Below are positions 17,749 to 25,807 of a stretch of 64,000 nt of DNA, in pieces. The DNA is from an uncultured Cellulophaga sp. (GTDB lineage: Bacteria > Bacteroidota > Bacteroidia > Flavobacteriales > Flavobacteriaceae). Under the pieces are notes generated by a model, which saw only the letters and a list, made by a program, of their open reading frames with translations, made no database searches and was not told the DNA's origin. The stretch lies in contig CANLOV010000010.1 in the NCBI GenBank assembly GCA_947492955.1, positions 62,001 to 126,000 of the forward strand, in the 5' to 3' direction. The position numbers were made by a program, and so were the translations under genes. Position 1 is the first letter of the stretch; every line of letters begins with the position of its first letter.

Positions 17749-19371
17749 TTACAACTTTTTATATTTTAAAAATTTTGCTCTTAGGTCTTTTTGTGAAGTA
17801 TTAATATTTTGTAACTGAGACTGTACCGCTCCTACATCGTAAGCTGTTCTATTTCTTCCATAGTAGTCTAAAATAACTCTACTATCCGTCTGACCGTTAC
17901 CAATAACATTTCCGTTGATAGGCTCAAAGTCACTATTTAAGGTTGAATTTGTAGCTATTACTCCTGCCTTAGAAAAGGAGTTAATCGAATAGTTATTTTC
18001 AAAAACTACATTATTTAACGGAAATTGACGGGATGGATAAAAAAAAGGAGCAACTTCTTGTAAGTCTATAAATAAGTTATTCCCAAAAAAAGTATTATCA
18101 TTTTCTCGGTCGGGCATTATTAAATAATCAGCCTTTATGGTGTTATATATAAAAACATTCCCCGATGCTGTTCCTCGGGCATCGTCAGTGTCTTTTGTGG
18201 AATGCCATGAGAAATTGCAGGCTGCGTAAACACCATCAAAAATATTGTTTACTATTAAATTATCTCTACCTGCTCCCGCCCAAGGGATAACTCCCCCAGG
18301 CTCATCTAAATTACCATCCTCATCCCACCCGTCAGGCCAGTCAGAAAAAATAACGCCTTTACTATTTATACCTGTAAAATAGTTACTATCTACCCGCACA
18401 TTATTAGCTCCATTTGCGATAACTATATTACTTTCGTAAAGCTTATTGCTTATCACCAAATTATTGTTGGTAGGTGGATGCTGAAATTCAATGTTGGTGT
18501 TATAAATTTCGTTTCCTCTGATAGTGCAGTTTGTAGAATACCGCTTTAAAGAAATACCATGCCCCGGATGACCATTTCCTTTTGTTCTATCTATTATGCA
18601 GTTTTCCACTAAAATGTTAGATAAATGGTCTGTAGGCGTGCCTGACAATTGGAAGTAATAATCTGTACTGTTTATGTTTTCATCATCCGAAAACACTCGA
18701 CAATACTGTATTTTAGACCCATAATTATCAACGCATCTTATTCCTTCAGCCCCTGCATTTATAGCAGAACAGCCGTAAAGAGATGAATAGTCTCCTTGAA
18801 TTACTATGCCAAACCCTGCATAATTTCCGAAACCGCTTGTATTTGTGCCTGCTTCGTGGCTATTGTCGAGATTGAAATCACCAGCTTTATAGCTAATAAG
18901 GTTTCGACCTATAAAATTATGAGCGGTTTCGCTCGCTACTACTCCTGAGTTATAGTAGCGGGTTACGAAATTTGATAACTCCACAAACTCACCCCTTATA
19001 TTTATCGCCGTCTCTTCCCCTTTCCCATTAGCATTTCTGTTCTCTTGTAAAAGTGGCATTTGTGAGCCATCCGGCGCATCATTTTTGTAATAAGTTGAAT
19101 ATGTATTTATTTCTATAGACTCAAAATTACTGTCGCAACCTATAAATTTAATAGGGTTAGCTAGAGTTCCGTTATTTGTTTGTACGTAAGTTCCTCCTCC
19201 ATAATTCCCTGCTTTTATATAAACAGTAGTTCCTGCCATTGCCATAGAAAAAGCTTCTGATAGTGTTATTGTAGACAATACACTACTACCATCACCGCCA
19301 CCATTTACATCTACATATAGGGTTTGAGAGTAGCAAGAAAAAGAAAGAATTAATAATATTATAAATTTCAT
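17749..19371 (-). CDS. Secreted right-handed parallel beta-helix protein
   Basis: A 540-residue protein with a signal peptide (MKFIILLILSFSCYSQ). The first domain begins TLYVDVNGGGDGSS and continues with LSEAFSMAMAGTTVYIKAGNYGGG, the usual opening of pectate-lyase-like beta-helices. Many short repeats follow with Asn ladders (NNLVISNKLYESNIVIANGANNVRVDSNYFTG). The C-terminus closes with AYDVGAVQSQ. Such folds serve as polysaccharide lyases, adhesins or phage tailspikes. No catalytic set is evident. Its ATG touches the stop of the tail-fibre-like gene upstream (19372/19371), which places it in the same operon. G+C is slightly higher than in neighbouring housekeeping genes. Confidence 0.75.
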   Translation of the reverse strand: MKFIILLILSFSCYSQTLYVDVNGGGDGSSVLSTITLSEAFSMAMAGTTVYIKAGNYGGGTYVQTNNGTLANPIKFIGCDSNFESIEINTYSTYYKNDAPDGSQMPLLQENRNANGKGEETAINIRGEFVELSNFVTRYYNSGVVASETAHNFIGRNLISYKAGDFNLDNSHEAGTNTSGFGNYAGFGIVIQGDYSSLYGCSAINAGAEGIRCVDNYGSKIQYCRVFSDDENINSTDYYFQLSGTPTDHLSNILVENCIIDRTKGNGHPGHGISLKRYSTNCTIRGNEIYNTNIEFQHPPTNNNLVISNKLYESNIVIANGANNVRVDSNYFTGINSKGVIFSDWPDGWDEDGNLDEPGGVIPWAGAGRDNLIVNNIFDGVYAACNFSWHSTKDTDDARGTASGNVFIYNTIKADYLIMPDRENDNTFFGNNLFIDLQEVAPFFYPSRQFPLNNVVFENNYSINSFSKAGVIATNSTLNSDFEPINGNVIGNGQTDSRVILDYYGRNRTAYDVGAVQSQLQNINTSQKDLRAKFLKYKKL

Positions 19372-20553
19372 TTAGTTTGTTTTTATGATTAAAAGATTGT
19401 CAATGCAAAGTTTATCCCCAGCTAAACCATTATCATTGCCAGAAACATAAAATACAAGCCTTACAGTCGTTCCAGTCGCTTCTATATTTGTTGTGTAATT
19501 TTCCCATCTAACTGAAGGAGTGATATTAGGAGATACTAAGACATTTTGCCAAGCAAAAATACGCTGTATCCCTGTTGTATTGTTGCGTTTAGCATCAAAA
19601 GAAACATCAAATGTATCGCCTATTTCTGCTGTAAAAGCATACAAAAAATATGTAACTGCCCCGTCCACTATGAGTTCTTGTGATACCGAATAATCACTTA
19701 AATAAGCATCAGTCGATGTTCTAAGAGCTCCCTCTGTATTATTTTCTGGTGTAAAACCTATATAAGAATCACTGTCTAAATGACTTGTTGCGTTATAGGA
19801 TAGGTTCACTTCATTAGGGTCCGGGGAAATATAGTTATTAATTCTTCCAAAAGTGTCTACTACTACAAATTCTTCTGGATTAGTATTGCTATTTTTACGC
19901 ACCAAAGTAAAACCACTAGGGTATTCATTCATTTGTAATGATGAATATCCATCAATAGAAACGTTACTACTAGCTAATATATAAGCCGTTGATGTAGATT
20001 TCTCGCCATAGACTATTCTTACCGCCTCACCTACATTAAACACTCCTGAAGGGACGGTAATTTCATCCTTAGTGAAGACTGAATTAAAAAGCAATATCTT
20101 ATTGTCTTCTAAATCTTCCCGTGTTAAAGTGTGGTCTTCATCTACTACTTCAAAATTAAAAGCAGAAGTAGTAGTTGTATTTAGTGCTGTTTGCAAACTA
20201 GAAATTTCAGAGGTGTGGTTAGAAATTACTAAACCAGTTGTTGCTAATTCTGCATCTATATTCTGAATCTCATCCGCTAAAACTTTAGCTATATTTGCTG
20301 TTGCCGCTTCTGTTGTAGATGTAGATGTTGTGGTGTTGTTCAAAACAACTGCATCAGCAGTAGAATTAACCCAATTACTTCCATTGTACACAAAAATTGC
20401 TTTTTGCACAGTATCGTAATATATCTGTCCCTCTATAGGGTTCGCAGGAGCACTTTGCGGCTCCAAAGTCATGGTTTTTAGCTTAGGATAACCATCTTGC
20501 GCTACCGCAAAGCCCCCTATTAATATTAGTATTATAAAAATTATTTTCTTCAT
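19372..20553 (-). CDS. Secreted tail-fibre-like protein with C-terminal binding module
   Basis: A 393-residue protein with a signal peptide (MKKIIFIILILIGGFAVAQ). Residues about 35-62 (PANPIEGQIYYDTVQKAIFVYN) share a module with the N-terminus of the 810-residue tailspike-like protein. Residues 65-125 are Ser/Thr-rich and helical, suggesting a coiled coil (TEAATANIAKVLADEIQNIDAEL). The C-terminal 140 residues (FLYAFTAEIGDTFDVSFDAKRN ... WENYTTNIEATGTTVRLVFYVSG) look like a jelly-roll carbohydrate-binding module. It is the first gene of the longer phage-derived operon and has a 5' leader of about 250 bases. It is probably a receptor- or glycan-binding fibre. Confidence 0.6.
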   Translation of the reverse strand: MKKIIFIILILIGGFAVAQDGYPKLKTMTLEPQSAPANPIEGQIYYDTVQKAIFVYNGSNWVNSTADAVVLNNTTTSTSTTEAATANIAKVLADEIQNIDAELATTGLVISNHTSEISSLQTALNTTTTSAFNFEVVDEDHTLTREDLEDNKILLFNSVFTKDEITVPSGVFNVGEAVRIVYGEKSTSTAYILASSNVSIDGYSSLQMNEYPSGFTLVRKNSNTNPEEFVVVDTFGRINNYISPDPNEVNLSYNATSHLDSDSYIGFTPENNTEGALRTSTDAYLSDYSVSQELIVDGAVTYFLYAFTAEIGDTFDVSFDAKRNNTTGIQRIFAWQNVLVSPNITPSVRWENYTTNIEATGTTVRLVFYVSGNDNGLAGDKLCIDNLLIIKTN

Positions 20554-20587
20554 ATTATTTAAAATTATTTACTTGTTAAAAAATTGA

Positions 20588-20675
20588 TAATTCATCTTTA
20601 GAAACCCGCATGTAACTTTTGCTACTGCTTTTCACGGTGATGAACTTTAAACCGTTTTTGCCACTTTTTCTTTTT
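20588..20675 (-). promoter_or_regulatory. Conserved leader upstream of the tail-fibre-like gene (copy 2)
   Basis: On the minus strand the blocks AAAACGG, ATCACCG, AAAAGCAGTAGCAAAAGTT, ATGCGGGTTT and AAAGATGAA appear in the same order and spacing as at 16395-16485. A CGGT/ACCG pairing around a 12-base loop replaces the CGG/CCG pairing of copy 1. It lies inside the 5' untranslated region expected from the promoter at 20815-20847. Confidence 0.6.
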
Positions 20676-20802
20676 CCCTATACCATACTTTTTTATTTAA
20701 TAATTAATACTTGTTTGATTTTTGATTCTTTTTATTTGATTTCTTCGGCTAAAACTGTACATCTTATGCACACTTTTACAATATATTTTGTATTTTAGCC
20801 AT

Positions 20803-20847
20803 CAAATGTTTGACAAATGTAAAACAATTGTTTGATTTTAGTCAAAT
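20803..20847. promoter_or_regulatory. Operator and promoter region between repressor and phage-derived operon
   Basis: Three dyads lie close together: TCAAATGTTTGA (20803-20814), AAACAATTGTTT (20823-20834, a perfect palindrome) and TTTGA-N6-TCAAA (20832-20847). On the minus strand TTTG (20847-20844) and TACATTTG (20822-20815), separated by 21 bases, form a good Bacteroidota promoter pointing at the tail-fibre operon, and the dyads overlap it. The divergent repressor probably binds here. The rest of the 325-bp gap (20554-20878) contains the conserved leader and AT-rich sequence. Confidence 0.65.
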
Positions 20848-20878
20848 AAATATTGAATTATTATGTTAAAATCGATGT

Positions 20879-21610
20879 ATGACAACTACAATATCAGAAA
20901 GAATTAAACAAATATTTGATTATAAGCAGTTTAGCAAATACTCAGAATTTGCAGAAGCTACAGGTTTATCTCACCAAGTAGCATCAAACTATATAAAAGG
21001 AAAGCAAAAACCAGACCCTGACAAATTAGCTAAAATACAACAATCGTTTGATGAAATTAATGCGGAATGGCTCTTAACAGGCAATGGAAATATGCTTAAA
21101 GACGAAAAAGAGAAAGGTGGCGCCTTAAAAAATACAGACGCTTTATGGGTAAATTATGAACATTTTAAATTGGTTCCTTTAATATCTCACAGAGCCAGAG
21201 CTGGTTTTTTATCGGGATGGGGAGATGATGAATATATAGAAGACTTACCCAAAATACCCTGGGAAGTAGATCGCGAATACAAGGGCTCTTATTTAACTTT
21301 TGAAGTTTCTGGAGACAGTATGGAATCTGACGAAAACCCTAGAGAAAGTTTATTTGAAGGTGACCTTTTACTATGTAGAGAAGTACAGAAACAACACTGG
21401 ATAAATAAATTACATATTAAAAAATGGGATTTTGTAATTGTACACAGAGAGCAAGGTATTTTAGCGAAACGCATTGTTCATCATGACACCGAAAAGGGAG
21501 AAATAACCCTTCATAGCCTTAATGACTATTATGAAGATATAACTGTTCGCTTAGACGATTTGGTTGGTCTTTTTAATATTGTAGATGTAAAAAGATCCAG
21601 ACGTAGATAA
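20879..21610 (+). CDS. CI/LexA-like repressor: HTH domain plus S24 self-cleaving domain
   Basis: A 243-residue protein. Residues about 1-65 form a helix-turn-helix domain (EFAEATGLSHQVASNYIKGKQKPDPDKL). The C-terminal domain is of S24 type with a possible Ala-Gly cleavage bond at 108-109 (RARAGFLSGW), nucleophile Ser147 in SGDSMES and general base Lys197 in ILAKRIV. It should repress the divergent phage-derived operon by binding the dyads before its start, and be inactivated by RecA-stimulated self-cleavage after DNA damage, as known for the family. Similar chromosomal regulators exist in Bacteroidota, but the divergent position beside tail and lysis genes supports a prophage repressor. It ends with a basic tail (KRSRRR). 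Confidence 0.85.
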   Translation: MTTTISERIKQIFDYKQFSKYSEFAEATGLSHQVASNYIKGKQKPDPDKLAKIQQSFDEINAEWLLTGNGNMLKDEKEKGGALKNTDALWVNYEHFKLVPLISHRARAGFLSGWGDDEYIEDLPKIPWEVDREYKGSYLTFEVSGDSMESDENPRESLFEGDLLLCREVQKQHWINKLHIKKWDFVIVHREQGILAKRIVHHDTEKGEITLHSLNDYYEDITVRLDDLVGLFNIVDVKRSRRR

Positions 21611-21692
21611 TACTTAACTTTATTGCTAAACATACCCCGTAAGTAAGGTAAAATTATAATTAACGTCTTATCAACTTTAAGTTATTAATAAA

Positions 21693-22187
21693 ATGAAACT
21701 TATACCTCTATTTTATATCATATTATTATTTTCATTATCTGGCTACAGTCAGTCTAAAATAGACTCTGTTTTAAAAGTTTCTAATAACCAATCGGTAGAA
21801 TATATTCTCCATAACGAGTTAAAAATAACCGACAGCATAGTTCTCTTAGACACTCGTGAAAAAAAAGAATTTAAGGTAAGCCATTTAAAAAATGCTGTTT
21901 GGGTAGGCTACACCAATTTTAACGCTAATAAAGTAACAAAAACTGTTTCCAATAAAGACACTCCTATTATTGTATATTGCTCTATTGGTGTTAGATCAGA
22001 AGATATAGGAGAAAAATTATTAGAATTAGGCTATACTAATGTGCAAAATTTATACGGTGGTATTTTCGAATGGAAAAACAACAACTTACCTGTATACGAT
22101 AACAAAAACACTATAACTAAAAAAGTGCATGCCTTTGACCAAGAATGGGGCAAACTACTAACTAAAGGAGAAAAAGTATACCATTAA
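21693..22187 (+). CDS. Periplasmic rhodanese-like domain protein
   Basis: A 164-residue protein with a signal peptide (MKLIPLFYIILLFSLSGYSQ) and a single rhodanese domain. It has the LLDTREKKEFKVSHLKNAVWV start, the active-site loop CSIGVRS with the persulfide-forming Cys, and the GGIFEWKNNNLPV end. It opens a plus-strand run of arsenosugar-type genes and ends four bases before the next start. Rhodanese genes are common members of such clusters, and its sulfur acceptor is unknown. Confidence 0.85.
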   Translation: MKLIPLFYIILLFSLSGYSQSKIDSVLKVSNNQSVEYILHNELKITDSIVLLDTREKKEFKVSHLKNAVWVGYTNFNANKVTKTVSNKDTPIIVYCSIGVRSEDIGEKLLELGYTNVQNLYGGIFEWKNNNLPVYDNKNTITKKVHAFDQEWGKLLTKGEKVYH

Positions 22188-22191
22188 TACT

Positions 22192-22830
22192 ATGAGCAAT
22201 ATTATACCCCAAGATAAAAAAGAAAACCTTTTACTAATTTTTACAAGAAACCCAGAATTAGGAAAATGCAAAACACGTTTAGCCGCTACCGTCGGAGATA
22301 TTACCGCTCTAAACATCTATAAATTTTTACTAGACCACACCAATACTGTTGCTAAAAATGTAAAAGCTACAAAACAAGTGCATTACTCCGTTGCTATTAG
22401 AAAAAATGATATTTGGGATAAAAATATTTATGATAAAAAACTACAAAACGGAAACGACTTAGGAGAACGCATGGCTAATGCTTTTTTATCTGGTTTTAAT
22501 AATAATTACAAAAAAATTATTATCATTGGCAGCGATATGCACGACATAAACAGTAATGATATTGATAACGCATTTAAAGACTTAGACAATAAGGATTTTA
22601 TTGTAGGCCCTGCAGAAGATGGTGGTTATTATTTATTAGGGATGAAAAAATTTAAACCCGAAATATTTAAAAACAAAGCTTGGGGAACAGATACAGTACT
22701 AAAAGACACACTAAATAATTTAAAAAACGAATCTTTAAAATTGCTGAAAACAAAAAATGATGTAGATTTTTACGAAGACATTAAAGATATTGATGCTTTT
22801 CAGCCTTTTTTAAAAAATATAAATTTATGA
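22192..22830 (+). CDS. TIGR04282 family glycosyltransferase (arsenosugar-type)
   Basis: A 212-residue cytosolic protein of the DUF2064/TIGR04282 group. It shows an N-terminal nucleotide-binding start (LLLIFTRNPELGKCKTRLAATVGD), a GSDMHDINSNDI metal-site region near residue 115 and VGPAEDGGYYLLGMKK. The family is a GT-A-like glycosyltransferase found beside ArsM and TIGR04283 in arsenosugar clusters, and the sugar donor is not known from sequence. Its stop overlaps the ATG of the next gene by four bases. Confidence 0.8.
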   Translation: MSNIIPQDKKENLLLIFTRNPELGKCKTRLAATVGDITALNIYKFLLDHTNTVAKNVKATKQVHYSVAIRKNDIWDKNIYDKKLQNGNDLGERMANAFLSGFNNNYKKIIIIGSDMHDINSNDIDNAFKDLDNKDFIVGPAEDGGYYLLGMKKFKPEIFKNKAWGTDTVLKDTLNNLKNESLKLLKTKNDVDFYEDIKDIDAFQPFLKNINL

Positions 22831-23642
22831 CAAGTAAACAACTAGAAGAATCTACAGCATACTTAAAGAATAAAGGGTTTGATGCTCCTGAAATTGGAAT
22901 TGTATTAGGTACTGGTTTAGGAAAATTGGTAAACGAAATAGAAAACCCTATTGAAGCACATTATAATAATATTCCGTTTTTTCCTTTAGCCACCGTAGAA
23001 TTTCATACCGGAAAATTAGTCTATGGTACTATAGAAAATAAAAAAGTAGTAGTTATGGAAGGGCGTTTTCATTTCTACGAAGGTTACGATTTATTAGATG
23101 TAACCTATCCTATTAGAGTTATGCATCAACTAGGCATAAAAAAGTTATTCATTTCTAATGCGGCTGGAGCTATTAACTTAGATTACAAAAAAGGAGATAT
23201 AATGCTTATAGAAGACCATATAAATTTACAAGGTGGCTCTCCTTTAGCTTTTAAAAATGTAGCAGATTTTGGCGATCGTTTTACAGATATGAGCGAACCT
23301 TACGATGTAGCTATGCGTCAAAAGATTACAGCTATCGCTAAAAAAGAAAATATTTCTTTACAGCAAGGCGTATACGCTTCTGTAGTAGGTCCGCAACTAG
23401 AAACTAAGGCAGAATATCGTATGCTAAAAATTATTGGAGCAGATGCTGTTGGAATGAGCACAGTCCCAGAAGTAATTGTTGCCAATCATTTACGACTACC
23501 TGTAGTAGCTGTATCTGTTTTAACTGATGAATGCGACCCAAATAATCTTAAACCTGTTAATATTCAGGAGATTATAGAAATAGCAGGAAATACAGAACCA
23601 AAAATGATTAAGCTATTTAAAGAATTAATAAAAGAAATTTAA
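22827..23642 (+). CDS. Purine-nucleoside phosphorylase, trimeric type
   Basis: A 271-residue protein with GIVLGTGLG (phosphate loop), VEGR-like VVMEGRFHFYEGYD, ISNAAGAINLDYKKGDIMLIEDHIN, VVGPQLETKAEYRMLKIIGADAVGMSTVPEVIVA and a late D-E-C-D-P-N segment. These are the hallmarks of trimeric purine nucleoside phosphorylase (PNP/MTAP superfamily). It releases purine base and ribose-1-phosphate. Placed between TIGR04282 and ArsM genes, it may act on the adenosyl product from which arsenosugars derive, which is inferred from context. Confidence 0.9.
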   Translation: MTSKQLEESTAYLKNKGFDAPEIGIVLGTGLGKLVNEIENPIEAHYNNIPFFPLATVEFHTGKLVYGTIENKKVVVMEGRFHFYEGYDLLDVTYPIRVMHQLGIKKLFISNAAGAINLDYKKGDIMLIEDHINLQGGSPLAFKNVADFGDRFTDMSEPYDVAMRQKITAIAKKENISLQQGVYASVVGPQLETKAEYRMLKIIGADAVGMSTVPEVIVANHLRLPVVAVSVLTDECDPNNLKPVNIQEIIEIAGNTEPKMIKLFKELIKEI

Positions 23643-23649
23643 ACAAAAT

Positions 23650-24615
23650 ATGAGTTATTTAGAAGCAACTAACGATTTATACAAAGAAGCAGCATTAACC
23701 CCAGATGTTGGTCTTTGTTGCACTACCAATCCTATATGGCAATTTCCTGGATTGTCTATTCCAACAATAATGCAAGAGATGAATTATGGTTGCGGAAGTA
23801 CGGTATCTGCACAGGATTTAGTAAACAACCCTAAAGTTTTATATGTAGGTGTTGGTGGTGGTATGGAATTGTTACAATTTTCATATTTCTCTCGACAAAA
23901 GGATGGTGTAACTGGTGTTGATGTTGTAGATGAAATGTTAGAAGCTTCTAGAAAAAACTTTAAAATTGCCGAAGAAGAAAACGATTGGTTTAAAAGTGAA
24001 TATGTAAACCTTGTTAAAGGTGATGCCTTAAATTTACCTGTAGCCGACGAGAGTATGGATATTGCTGCACAAAACTGTTTATTTAATATTTTTAAAGCTG
24101 AAGATTTAAAAAAGGCAGTGGCAGAAATGTACCGTGTTTTAAAACCTCACGGACGATTGGTTATGAGCGACCCAACTTGTGAGCAACCCATGAACGATAC
24201 TTTAAGAAACGATGATAGACTTAGAGCTTTATGTTTAAGTGGCAGTATTCCTATTGCAGACTATGTAAAAGCACTAACAGATGCAGGTTTTGGAACCATA
24301 GAAATAAGAGCACGTAAATCTTACCGAGTATTATCTCCTAACCACTACCCTACAGAAGAATTGGTATTTATAGAATCTATAGAAGTAGCTGCTATTAAAG
24401 ACCCAATGCCAGAGGATGGACCTTGTATATTTACCGGGAAAACAGCCATTTATTATGGAGATGAAGAATACTTTGATGATAAAAAGGGACATGTATTAAT
24501 GCAAAATCAACCTTTAGCTGTTTGCGATAAAACTGCTGCTGCATTAGCAAAAGAAAACGACCAAATTCATATTAGCGAGAGTACTTGGCATTATAATGGT
24601 GGTGGCTGTTGCTAA
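23650..24615 (+). CDS. arsM: Arsenosugar-type arsenite S-adenosylmethionine methyltransferase
   Basis: A 321-residue protein: class I methyltransferase core with VLYVGVGGGMELLQFSYF (SAM loop), GDALNLPVADESMDIAAQNCLFNIF and VLKPHGRLVMSDP. Cysteines proposed to hold As(III) are present at GLCC (23-24) and NYGC (48), and a C-terminal GGGCC tail adds two more. It matches the ArsM form typical of arsenosugar clusters. It methylates trivalent arsenic in the cytosol. The radical-SAM partner ArsS, usually nearby, is not in the window. A strong hairpin follows the gene. Confidence 0.85.
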   Translation: MSYLEATNDLYKEAALTPDVGLCCTTNPIWQFPGLSIPTIMQEMNYGCGSTVSAQDLVNNPKVLYVGVGGGMELLQFSYFSRQKDGVTGVDVVDEMLEASRKNFKIAEEENDWFKSEYVNLVKGDALNLPVADESMDIAAQNCLFNIFKAEDLKKAVAEMYRVLKPHGRLVMSDPTCEQPMNDTLRNDDRLRALCLSGSIPIADYVKALTDAGFGTIEIRARKSYRVLSPNHYPTEELVFIESIEVAAIKDPMPEDGPCIFTGKTAIYYGDEEYFDDKKGHVLMQNQPLAVCDKTAAALAKENDQIHISESTWHYNGGGCC

Positions 24616-24634
24616 TACCGATATAAGTGATAAT

Positions 24635-24680
24635 TACAAAACCTTTTTAGCACAAAAAACTGTGCTAAAAAGGTTTTGTA
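24635..24680. terminator. Hairpin terminator after arsM
   Basis: A perfect 20-bp stem (TACAAAACCTTTTTAGCACA and its complement) with a six-base loop AAAAAC. The T-run lies in the stem itself rather than after it. It closes the rhodanese-to-arsM run. Confidence 0.7.
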
Positions 24681-24769
24681 CATTTATGAAGTAAGATACA
24701 CTTTAAAAACGCGTCAAAAATAAAAGTATTACATTAATACTTTTATTCTAACTTTAAGAAATATATTTT

Positions 24770-25807
24770 ATGAATAAATTATTTTTATTAATCTTTTTTA
24801 TAGTTACCAATAACTGCAAAAACAGTTCTCCCAACAATAGCGTTAATAACAATATCCCTGAAATTACTACAATCGCAAAGGACACAACTGTTGCTAAAGA
24901 GCAAAAAAAAATAGCAGTAATTAAAAAAAACATAGACACAATAGAATCTGCAAAAACGGTTAAAAAAAACAAGCCCAAAGAAAAAACTGAAACAATACAA
25001 AGTATTAAAACAAGCAAGAAATCACCAGAACCTAAACCTTTGGAACTAATTAAAACAGAAACTACAGAAATTACCAAAAAAACTAAGCCAAAAGAGCAAA
25101 CAAAAGCAACTATGGAGAAGAGTATAGCTGCAAAAAAAGAAACACAAAAAGTTAAACCCAAAATAGACCACTCTGCTTGGAATAAGTTGCTTACAAAGCA
25201 CGTATCTAAAGAAGGAAATGTAGATTATGCTAGTTTTAAGAAAAACACCAATGAGTTAGATACATATTTAAATTATTTAGCAGAGAACTCACCAAAGCCT
25301 AACTGGACAAAAAATGAAAAGCTTGCTTATTATATCAACCTATATAATGCAGCAACAGTAAAGCTCATTTTAGACAATTACCCCACTAAAAGCATTAAAG
25401 ATTTAAAAAGTCCATGGGGTAAAAAAATTGTAAAAATAGGCTCAGAACTTATTTCTTTAGGAGATGTTGAACATAAAATTTTACGTAAAATGAATGAGCC
25501 ACGTATTCATTTTGCTATTAACTGCGCTTCTTATTCTTGTCCTAAACTATTAAACAGAGTGTTTCTTGCTGCTACTATGGAGAAACAACTAGAACAGGTT
25601 ACCAAAGATTTTGTTAATGATATTAGCCGTAATAATATCTCTAAAAACTCAATAGAATTATCAGAAATTTTTAAATGGTACAAAAAAGATTTCACTACCA
25701 ATGGCTCCCTTATAAATTACATTAACAAATACACTAATACCCCCATTGCAACAGAAGCAAAAATTAGTTACAATAAATATGACTGGAGTCTTAATGAAAG
25801 AAGATAA
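24770..25807 (+). CDS. DUF547 lipoprotein with long Lys/Thr-rich linker
   Basis: A 345-residue protein with a lipoprotein-type signal (LFLLIFFIVTNNC, Cys at 16). A low-complexity, Lys/Thr/Glu-rich linker extends to about residue 135, and the C-terminal part (about 140-345) is a DUF547 domain with LAYYINLYNAATVKLILDNYP and FAINCASYSCPKLLNRVF. The DUF547 fold is cysteine-protease-like, but activity is not established. The linker would hold the domain away from the membrane. The following gene starts 14 bases before this one ends. A second DUF547 gene without the linker lies at 33571. Confidence 0.8.
   Translation: MNKLFLLIFFIVTNNCKNSSPNNSVNNNIPEITTIAKDTTVAKEQKKIAVIKKNIDTIESAKTVKKNKPKEKTETIQSIKTSKKSPEPKPLELIKTETTEITKKTKPKEQTKATMEKSIAAKKETQKVKPKIDHSAWNKLLTKHVSKEGNVDYASFKKNTNELDTYLNYLAENSPKPNWTKNEKLAYYINLYNAATVKLILDNYPTKSIKDLKSPWGKKIVKIGSELISLGDVEHKILRKMNEPRIHFAINCASYSCPKLLNRVFLAATMEKQLEQVTKDFVNDISRNNISKNSIELSEIFKWYKKDFTTNGSLINYINKYTNTPIATEAKISYNKYDWSLNERR

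Larger units (their letters stand above)
13893..21610. mobile_element. Phage-derived tail-fibre/lysis island next to tRNA-Phe
   Basis: The stretch joins a tailspike-like protein, a spanin-like protein, DUF5675, a holin-like protein, a beta-helix protein, a tail-fibre-like protein and a divergent S24-type repressor. It abuts a tRNA gene, a common integration point. Capsid, portal, terminase and integrase genes are absent, and no duplicated piece of the tRNA is seen at the other end, so it is a remnant or a domesticated module and its limits are approximate. The right limit is set at the end of the repressor gene. Confidence 0.55.
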
